NCBI GenBank assembly: GCA_000444245.1
Contig: ATSW01119647.1
Coordinates: forward strand, 1-26,084
DNA: 26,084 bases
Source: Botryllus schlosseri
Lineage: Eukaryota > Chordata > Ascidiacea > Stolidobranchia > Styelidae
Direction of reading: 5' to 3'
Under the pieces are notes generated by a model. That model made no database searches, was not told the origin of the DNA, and saw only the letters and a list, made by a program, of their open reading frames with translations. Below, piece after piece: positions 1 through 8,130 of this stretch. The translations under genes and the position numbers were made by a program. Numbering within the stretch: position 1 is the first letter of the stretch; each line of letters opens with the position of its first letter.

Positions 1-56
1 AAATGCGAGTGATATGCCGTAAATTAGCACAGAAGTGACGCTACGGCGGGTATTTC

Positions 57-192
57 GGAGTGAAAAACGGTGATTTGAGCTCTGAGCGATAAGTTGAATT
101 TCTTTATTTTTTTTAGTCAACCACCTAGCAATGTGGAGTGAAAAACGGTATTTAGAGGTCTGAGCGGGAAGTTGACCTTTTTTTCACAAAGT
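57..192. repeat. Tandem pair, about 78-bp unit
   Basis: Two adjacent copies begin at 57 and 135 with the same start, ggagtgaaaaacggt, followed by a matching 'ctgagcg..aagttga' stretch. A looser relative occurs twice near 861 and 930 (cgaaagtgacgacctttttt and a variant), inside the hAT-like element at 679-1076. No coding potential is visible. Confidence 0.6.
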
Positions 193-309
193 GGGAAAAA
201 TTCACCGATTTTTGAGAATTCTTCTCCGATTTTGCAAGTCTCAAATTTCTGCAAAAGTGTCCTCTTTTTAGATTTCCAAAATATGGTGAGCCAACATAAC
301 ATAGGGTCG

Positions 310-486
310 TTTAATCGACATCGATTACTTGGTGACTTGAAATTGATTCGTAAATTTTGCTCCGAGTTACGAGTCAATCCACATTTCTGAAGCTTCGAGT
401 CAAGTCAAGTAAAGTCATTTTTGCAAAGTGACTCGAGTCAAGTCAAGTCATACGAAAAAGTTGAATCGAGTCATCCCAGCACTGGT
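310..486 (-). repeat. GAGTC/GACTT-rich dispersed repeat, copy A
   Basis: The stretch is dense in GAGTCAAGTCAAGTCA-type words and ends at 476-486 in cccagcactgg. Read on the minus strand it starts CAGTGCTGGGATGACTCGA, like the terminus of a hAT-type element with subterminal repeats. A reverse-oriented near copy lies at 12236-12385. They share, in order, CTTTTTCGTATGACTTGACT, then CTCGGAGCA, then CAATTTCAAGTCA, then AGTAATCG. A more distant copy lies at 12936-13146. The far terminus is not clear, so the element is probably longer or truncated. Confidence 0.65.
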
Positions 487-678
487 CAGCATACCCTTGA
501 CGGCGACGCAGTCAGTCGTCGCCTAGGCCAACAATTTCTGACCAATCAGAAACAATGTCAATAACTTCCGATTTCAACCCGTATTGTCTGGTGATAAGGC
601 GCGTGTCTATCTGGGCTACAAGATGTTTGAAATCAGTCTGATATGACGTCAAAGCAGTGTGGAGCAGTTCCTTCAAGT

Positions 679-1076
679 ACGGTTACCATACGTCCTCCTT
701 CGGGGTATTTGTCCTCCTTTTCAGGTTTTTAAATTGTTTCCCGAGGATGCTTAAATGTCCTCCCTTTTGGCAATTCGTCCTTCTTTTACAGCTTTACAGC
801 GAAGATGATAGATCGAGTGAAAATGGGCACAAATGACGCTCAATAGAAAATTCGTGGTTCGTTCGAAAGTGACGACCTTTTTTTAGTCAACACCACTAAT
901 TGCAAGTAAAAAGTGTTGAAATCGGTAGTCGAACGAAAGTGATGACCTTTTTTTATTCAACCTAACGAACTTTTCAACAAATATACCGAAATCGGCTGAT
1001 TTCAGTTTCGATCATCTAACTTTTCTGATCTGGCAAAACTGTCGTCCTTTCCCTATTCCAAAATATGGTAACCCTA
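679..1076. mobile_element. Non-autonomous hAT-like DNA transposon, 398 bp
   Basis: The left end reads ACGGTTACCATACGTCCTCC and the right end, reverse-complemented, reads TAGGGTTACCATATTTTGG, giving terminal inverted repeats of at least 10 bases. An identical 8-bp target duplication, CTTCAAGT, flanks it at 671-678 and 1077-1084, the length expected for hAT. The GGTTACCATA..TCCTCC terminus resembles a hAT MITE type known from many animals (from memory). The interior has no useful ORF and holds a short tandem pair (861-960), so mobilisation would need a transposase supplied from elsewhere. Confidence 0.85.
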
Positions 1077-1084
1077 CTTCAAGT

Positions 1085-1889
1085 GCTGCTGAGCATTTAA
1101 GGAATCTCGCAAATCTTTATTACTACGTGTCCCGCTTAAAACCTATATCCAATGACCAGGAATGCATAACGCTGAGTACAATATTACTTTAATATTAGTG
1201 AGACGTAGAGCAGACGTCAGCATCTCGAAAAATAACGACTGACCATGCCCACGACAGCGGGTGCAATATACGGCTGCGTCATATTTACCTAAACAATGAT
1301 TGCTAACACCACACTACGTCAATCTGTCTTCGTTAGGTAACTCGTGGCAGAATGTTGGTGTTTTATCACTGAATTTTAACTCCTCCCATTCAATGTTAAG
1401 ACTTTTATATTCCTGCTCAAACTTTCTTTTCTTGCAATTATCTTTCAATGACATTTTGTTGGCCAAACTCTGCGGTTATTGCTAGCTTCTACAATACAAA
1501 TGGAAGAGTCGTATTCGCCATTGTTAGTCCGGAAATGATCGTGACCTGCGCTACCTTGTTAATTTATCAAGCTCATTGTTGTTCACAATGATTTATGGTA
1601 CCCGTCAACAAAATGAAAATTATATTTGGCAGAACATCTGAGAGCCGTTTCTGGGGTTTTCGTGGTTGCTGATCACGAATATCACATTAGTTTTGCCAGA
1701 TTGGCTCTTGTTCAGAAAATATTTATACCCCTACAAAGCCCAAAATTATGGTATTTACCCTTGAATATTTCACTTGATAGGAGGCAAATTGTTATTTTTT
1801 TTATTCTGCACTGCGCATTAATACATAATTCACTATGAAGAACCCTCGTGTCGTTCTCAGTCATTCTATCAATATTAACATGACCCGGT
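1085..1889. other. Intergenic stretch, nothing assigned
   Basis: AT-rich sequence with several short open frames that show no recognisable domain, splice pattern or repeat partner in the window. Part of it may be decayed upstream sequence of the relic that becomes recognisable after about 1890. Confidence 0.5.
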
Positions 1890-2560
1890 GCAAAATATTT
1901 GGTTGTCAGAAATGCAGTTTGTCAAGCCTAAAAATTATACTTTTGCACAACGGAAATACATATTCTCTTGTATCAATTGGTCATTCTACCAAGATCAAAG
2001 AGGTGTATGAAGCTGCACAATTTATCCTTAAAAAGCTTAACTACAATTCCCATATACGTGTCATCTTTTGACTGGTAAATAGATAATTTTCCGCTGAGTC
2101 AACAAGGTGGGTATACCTATAGTATTCCTATCAAACGAGAACCTTAAATCTAGTATCTTTGATAGATTTCACATTCGAATACGGATGAAAGATTCCAATT
2201 TGATATTAGGAAGAAGCTCACTGCATGGAATTTATCCTAAGGTGTAGTAAATAAAACCTTTTAGATGATCACAAAGCACCCAACTACAAAGAGTTCGTCC
2301 GAAAATTCGTAACTGCCTATGGAAAACTTGGAACANNCATGAGCATAAAAGTTCACTTCCTGTTCAGTCATCTTGATATATTTCCTGNTNATCTTGTTGA
2401 TTAGCAAGGGGAGACGTTCCACAAAAACAACAAAGCAACAAAAGAAAGATATTAGGGTAGACGCTATGAACATAGCATGGCAGATCCTTGCTGGAACCTT
2501 TCGAGAAACTGCACTAAATTGCTTACAGGTGAAAATCGTACAAAACACAATTGTCCTTTA
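1890..2560 (+). pseudogene. Relic of a conserved repeat-associated protein family (unnamed)
   Basis: Several short peptides occur in the order expected for one family that I recall from many arthropod and cnidarian genomes, usually annotated as uncharacterised. They are LLHNGN..SIGHS..IKE with a following KLNYNSHIR (about 1944-2060), NLKSSIFD (about 2140-2165), then KAPNYKEFV, MSIKVHFLFSHLD, GETFH and MADPCW-type motifs (2274-2500). The remembered family pattern is LLHNGN..S.P..H...MKE, IF.GPQIR, MS.K.HFLHSHLD and GERFHQDI...RYQG...MMADYCW. The copy is clearly broken in several places and contains N bases at 2337-2338, 2387 and 2389. I do not know the element class. It behaves like a repeat-borne gene rather than a host gene, and no complete ORF remains. 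Confidence 0.6.
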
Positions 2561-3985
2561 AAAGAAATGTATAATATTATATTCCAACTGATTATTTCAA
2601 ATTTGCAATAGGTGGTTGACGTAAAACTGATTGAATTAATGCCACATCATTGATTATGTAAGTAAATACTTGAATACGTGACTGGTGTTTATTTATGTAC
2701 ATGATATCCGTGAAAGTCTATAACTATGATAAATCTAATACCGCTAAATATAGTACTGTTGCTGTATTTTGATTTAAAAGAGTGTTCTGTGTGTGAAAAG
2801 AACAAGTATATTGAATTTCTAAACTATATAGTACGACTGAGCCGAGTTTCTATCTATAGCCATCTATAGCTATAGCCATTACAACGAAAATGGGAGATTT
2901 TGGTTAAAATAGCCCCATGGGTTATCTCCAAAACAAGAGCCAATTTCAAGAAACTAAGGTCACATTCGGAATCAGTGCCCTTCAGAACCCAAAAACCAGT
3001 CTTACTTTGTCCGCCCAAAGATGTGTGTTGACCAGCGTTATAGATTCAAATCATGCCACATCTGGTGATCTTCCAGTCCAGAAATTATTTCGTCTTAATA
3101 GGAATGCTAGCTAACGCAACTTCAGTCGTCAGTCCCAATAAACAGTATTCTTTAGTTCTTCATCTGACCATTAATAGTTTCCTAAACAGATATGGTAGTC
3201 TTATAGCTGACGACCGGAGCAGAATGATTATTGAAACCGGTTATAATAGAAAGCTTATGTCTTACTGGTTCCGAAATTATCATTTAAACATTTCCCGGGT
3301 AATGAAGTTACCCTGAAATCACTCTCAAGGCTGGAAATCGTCATCGTTCCGAACAATCGCAGCTTCATTTTTATGATCATTCTGTTGCTACGCTCCAATT
3401 GTTCGCAACATTGCAGATTTCAGACATTCAGGACGGTGTTTGGGTTTGTTACAGTGCCATGATCAGGTTTTAAGTTATATTATCGTAATCAGTGTAACAG
3501 CAACTTTCAGTTAAACACAGTTTCATGAAATTTTGCGGTCAGGTCTCCATGCAGATATTGGATGACCAACGATGATGTTGTTGGCCTGTGCAGCACTAAC
3601 GATCACTTTTTAGTCTACGGTTATCTAATCTTATGTTTTTCAACTTCGAATCCAACATTGTATGAGATTTGTTCGAAAGTAGCATGAAAATTGGAAACTT
3701 CCGAATTTTTAATATCCCAGTCCAAATCCAATTATTGCTTGAAAGTGATCGCAAATCCATACCAGATATAAATCCCGCGAAGGTCATCGAATATGTTTTT
3801 TTTTTCAAATCCATACTCGTCTCATTTGAGTTGGAACTTCGATTTAAAAAAAAGATTTGAGGACTTTGAATGGATTTGGATCGGTTGACCAGGTGAAATG
3901 TAGGAATTTCCGAATATAGTCCGGATAAAAATGATTTCAAAATCCGGATTCAGTTATCTGCCTAAATATAAGCAGCACCGTTCTT
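2561..3985. other. Long gene-poor stretch
   Basis: Overlapping short frames at 2917-3316 and a 114-codon minus-strand frame at 3596-3940 are open, but I recognise no domain and see no exon-like splice signals around them. Homopolymer tracts lie at about 3797-3806. I assign nothing here. Confidence 0.5.
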
Positions 3986-4215
3986 CGACACGGGCGATCT
4001 ATTTTGACGTCATTGCGTAGTTCGAACGCAGTTGTAATGAATTTTCATACCTTTCGAAATTAATGACTCCTATTTTTGGCGACAATTAATTTATCTAAAG
4101 AATTGTTTATTCGTTATCAAATATATCCAACTTTAAAAATATCTCTTAGTGTCTGAGTTGACCAGAAGACAGGAAATGTTGTACCAGTGAAAACGTTCTC
4201 CCCATGCGTGACTTC
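3986..4215 (+). repeat. Unclassified dispersed repeat R3, copy 1
   Basis: This segment contains, in order, GACGTCATTG, gtaatgaattttcatacctt, tcgaaattaatgac, gtttattcgttatc, aatatatccaa and agttgaccagaagacag. The same ordered blocks recur at 5409-5835 and 11122-11465 in the same orientation, with scattered mismatches. No terminal inverted repeat or target duplication was found, so this may be a dispersed segment of an element not fully represented here or an old segmental duplication. Confidence 0.6.
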
Positions 4216-4816
4216 ATTGATATTCAGGAAAAGATATGGAAGGCTGAGTTATAATTTTGTGCTGAATCTGAAGGAACGGGTTACGGGGTCACCGAGTAAA
4301 CCGCTCTTAAGGCGAACGTCATTGAAGTCGTCAGATTCAAGCTGTTAATCGTGACGCAAAAAGTTTGTTTCGCTCGAAGATTATCTGAAGCTGTTTGTTG
4401 ACAATTTTAATCCGGCGAAATAGTTTGTTTATATTTGGAGTCTGATTTTGTACGTCGTCAGGGGCGAATCATTAAACTATGTTACATCGTATACTTCCAA
4501 CCAGAGTCAAGAAGTAACGGAATGCGTCTACTGTTTAGGATTACGAAAGAAGATACTTTAACTATTTACTCATATAGTTACGATTCTATACTACATCCCA
4601 TTCTAATTCAATAATTTTCATCATTTTCTGAAATCGCTACTCCTTCTTGTACCTGAGCATAAATTGATAGCCGTTTCCGATTCAAGTGCTCCAATCATTG
4701 TGCCTATCCCGCATTGTGCCTTGTTTGTGGCGAGAGTGAGAAAAGATACAGTTAGTATATTAATTTACGGATTCGGGTATGGTATTATTTGTAAGCTATT
4801 CTTCAGAGGGTACTCT

Positions 4817-5399
4817 CCAGGGTTGAATGTAAAACAAAACGGTGTTTCGAAAAACACTTTCTTCACAACATGTTTTAAACAGTGTTTTAAACAGATTTCC
4901 TTCTGAGAAAATTGAAATAGTGCTTTTTTTCGAATCTATAACTATGCCATAATTGTGTAAATACTTTCGGTAGACATGTGGTATGAGCCTATACTGATGA
5001 TTTGCATCCAATATAGCAGGTGTATATGATATGGAGTGGCTGGAACTCTCCAAATCGTCATTGGGTCGACAGTTATAGCAAGTAGATATAGAATAGATGA
5101 TTGGTACGGAATAGATGCTTTGATGATGATGATGCTCCGACCGAAAAAAATGCTGCGTAACGATGTAGTCCTGGTTAAAAATATTTTTGGCCTGTTTATG
5201 ACAGCGGTCGGAAGCATTTTTCGACGAAGGAGCCATATTTACCCTATATTTTAATTGTTAATGTTAATTCACTGTGACGTCACAATTGACTATTCGTGAC
5301 GTCATGGCTAGAAAAAGTAATCAAAAGCCTTTTTTAAACAAGGACCATGTTTTAAGCATGCATGTTTTAAATGGATTTAAGTTTTAAAAGCAACCCTAG
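4817..5399. mobile_element. hAT-like MITE, long variant (583 bp)
   Basis: The left end is CCAGGGTTGAATGTAAAAC and the right end, reverse-complemented, is CTAGGGTTGCTTTTAAAAC, an inverted repeat of about 19 bases with a few mismatches. Internal blocks (tataactatgccataattgt, a tgagc..ac block, ..cagttatag, ..accctatatttt, gtgacgtcac, gtgacgtcatgg) are shared with the 358-bp relative at 23577-23934 and with the fragment at 20518-20730. An extra stretch at about 5112-5225 is missing from those relatives. Its end resembles the terminus of the CAGTGGTCGG hAT family, so the element looks like a mosaic. No convincing target duplication remains. Confidence 0.7.
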
Positions 5400-5408
5400 T
5401 CCAAACCG

Positions 5409-5835
5409 AGTGCGGGTAACACGGTGTTTCTCGTAAATGACATTCGCGGTGAATTTTCATATCTTTAGAAATTGATGTTTTATATTTTTGATGACAAATG
5501 ACTTTTTGCAAGCTTTGTTTATTCAATGTAAAAATATATCCAATGTTGGCAAGATCTTTCGTTGCGTCAGTTGATCAGAAGACAGAAAAAGAAGTTGAAT
5601 TTGAGTTTTGAGCACGCAGATGCGTTCGGTTCGTGAAATTAGTTTGCGGGAGTGTTTGAAAGCATGCTGCGCGGGCTTAGCATGTTTCTATGTTTTGATT
5701 TATCAGAGATTCTCAACAACATCTCCTGCATGCAATACACGGTGACCAGCATTGCAATCGAACCAGTCTCGGGACTCAATTCTACCCAGACTTCCATTCC
5801 TAGCGATTTGACTACCTCTGGTGCCGATCAGAATG
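5409..5835 (+). repeat. Dispersed repeat R3, copy 2 (longest)
   Basis: It starts just beyond the hAT-like end at 5399 and shares with copy 3 (11122-11465) the blocks gtgaattttcatatcttt, gtttattca, aaaatatatccaatgtt, gttgatcagaagacag, gaagttgaattt and atgtttgaaagcat. It extends to the matching 'gcattgcaatcgaacc' / 'gcaatgcgatcggacc' pair. A short plus-strand frame (5652-5921) overlaps it, but the matching frame in copy 3 diverges, so I do not call a gene. Confidence 0.6.
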
Positions 5836-6724
5836 ATTTGATTGTTGTTATTGTTATGTTTCGGGCTGGGAACAACAATTCTGGGGATCAAGTAATAATT
5901 GCAGATATTCGAATCGAGTAATGTGATACAATTTTCCAAGTAATAGAATTGCGACCCACTCGGAAGAGTTAATTTATCAACAATAATTATAGTTTCGACA
6001 CTTTTTTATGCCGTGCAAGCCACTGGGATAGTGTAGCGTTTGTAAAATTCGCCATTGAACTGTTGTACAGGTTCGTTGTAGTTAGTGCAAGAAACCTATC
6101 GTCATTTGATCGAGCAATATATTGTAGAATAGAACATATAGCAACCTGGTGACGCGTTTGTTTGGAACGAGATTGAACAACGAGGCGACATTCATAAAGC
6201 CCAGGGGGCGATACACATTTTATGAGAAGTGTTGTTCTCATCCTTTTCAATATTAGTCGTTACACTGGTCGTGCTCTATTGACAGGTTTTTTCCAGCGTT
6301 TATTATCAACCTGAAGTGTGACATCACTTCTCCATTATTCGAGGATGGTAAAGCGACAAAACAGGCGGGCTGATCATCGCTTTGCTAGTGCTCGAATCCA
6401 AATAGAGAATCAGTTTCGGTGATTCGAACAACGTAATGATACGCTCCTTCAATATTTTAGAGAAGGAAATAGGGTTTGGGGAATTTACTTCAAACTTCAT
6501 AAAACAGTCGTCAAGAGGTAGCATATCATTCCATACGTGCCGCATAAAACTCTAATATTTAAGGTAAATATTAAACGACTTGTGGTGTTGACCCAAAACA
6601 CAATATAACTGTAAACAAATTTTAAATAGTTCATAAAATATTTACATCGTGGACGCGTCAAAAACATATATTTGGACACATCAAGGTCAAAGTCACTCCT
6701 CCTGTAGTTACGTCATTATGATTG
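5836..6724. other. Gene-poor stretch
   Basis: Only short minus-strand frames (5987-6250, 6324-6545, 6497-6679) with no recognised domain. I see no repeat partner elsewhere in the window. Confidence 0.45.
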
Positions 6725-7160
6725 TTACACGGCTGGAAGACCTAGATTCACTCGGGTACTAGCTTTTGCCAAGCTCAAGAAATAAACGTGATTTCGTAAC
6801 ATAGCATCGCATTGAATCACAGCGAAGTGAATTCCAATTCTTCGCATCTTTACAGTTCGGCCCTCGGGGAGAGTCGGATTCTGCTCCGAAGCCGGCAGGC
6901 GATGGCACCGCCGCCCCGTGATGTTCAAGGCGTTCATCGTTACCAGAAGATAATTTTAGGGCGTTGCCTTTTTTGCGTCATTTTCTCTCACTCCCGTTTG
7001 AACGGTGTCACATTTCTTGCCGCCGAAGTCGGTACAGGCGGCGGTAAACACCCAGGCTCCTATTTCAACAAATCACGCGTTCAAATTCAATTTTGCGTTG
7101 CGCATCGCGTAAAATCGACAAAATTGAGCGATTATCTTCATTCGCCTCGGCTTTACCGTT
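6725..7160 (-). other. CpG-rich block with a 70-codon minus-strand frame
   Basis: This block is noticeably richer in G+C and CpG than its surroundings (for example ccggcaggcgatggcaccgc near 6892, and ccgccgaagtcgg near 7020). On the minus strand a frame of 70 codons runs from an ATG at 6937 to a stop at 6725. It is basic, rich in Arg and Leu, with no signal peptide and no domain I recognise. The CpG-rich part continues upstream of that ATG to about 7160, which fits an island-like promoter driving a minus-strand first exon. The opposite strand is also open (6812-7162), so the open frame alone is weak evidence. It could be a small gene, a first coding exon or a non-coding island. Confidence 0.25.
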
Positions 7161-7309
7161 AACTCAGATCACACACGCCTACAGGAGAATCAAATATCAT
7201 ATTAGCAGGATCATGTACAGAAGATTGATTTAAACCGTATATACTCCGTACACGTCCAAAAACTAGACGTGCTGTTGAAGTCAAATCAATTGCTTCAAAG
7301 TAAAGACAG

Positions 7310-7600
7310 TGAATTTAACACAGAGCTTGTTGATATACGATTTGAGCTGTTGACAAAGTTTGCATGTAAGGATGTGAGATGCATTTGAGTGTGTTTGGCG
7401 ACACAGGAATAGCTGCCTCCAACCGCTAAGTTTTTAGCCACGAACGGTATTATTTTTGTAAAAAAAGGGAAAATTTTAGTTGTCTTATGCTCCTTCTCAT
7501 TTGCTCCTTGTCACTTTTGAGAGCATAAAAGTGTTTACATAGTTGTTGCACGAGTCACAGTCGCGAGATCGACTAGCGTAACAAGTGCCAGGTTTAAGAC
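7310..7600 (+). repeat. Lectin upstream block U, copy 1
   Basis: This is an ordered match to 19780-20080. Shared blocks are gagctgttg, a gag..tt..ggcgacacag stretch, 'gtaaaaaaaggga.aattttagttgt', and tgttgc..gagtcaca followed by gcgagatcgactag. A third, reverse-oriented relative of the first part lies at about 24800-25095. It sits 0.5-0.8 kb upstream of the lectin start codon, and the second copy sits upstream of the decayed lectin copy, so it was probably part of the duplicated gene unit. Confidence 0.5.
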
Positions 7601-8130
7601 GTAAGATGTCTATAGACTGATGTGTTAAAAATTTTGGTTTAAACCGGATGTTAGCGATTTTCCTTCCATTCATTCTCTATTGGATGCGCCTCTCTAATAC
7701 AAAAGGGAGTGATTATATTTTAAAACGACTTTTCTTCCGCAGCTACGCCGGTGTCATTGGTTTATGCAGAGTGATTCGCTGTCAATTTGAAATGGAAAAT
7801 CTCAGTAACGGAGAAGAGATATGAAGCCTAGACACAGCGCCGTCAGTGCGTCATCCAACATAGTGTGCCTGAGTTTGAAAAATGGTAGACATCCCGCTAC
7901 CGACAAAATAGTTTAGCTTAATATGAAGAGAAAGTTATCCAAATTATATTTCTCTAAAGGCACACAACGCCAGTGCAAACGGCCTCATATCTATTTAATT
8001 TATATGCGATCGCTGTAATTTGCAAACATCCCGGGATGGATGTTGTGCTTGCATGAGAAAACAGCCTAAGACTGCTAATTATCCATACCTTTATCCTTGC
8101 ATTCTGAATTCCATAGCTTGTAGATTCGAA

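Noticed and set aside
390-480. Possible CRISPR-like or satellite array from GAGTC words
   Set aside because: There are no regular spacers or constant period. The words sit at ends of dispersed elements.
4817-5399. Target-site duplication for the long MITE
   Set aside because: GGTACTCT and TCCAAACC do not match, so the element is called on its inverted termini and relatives only.
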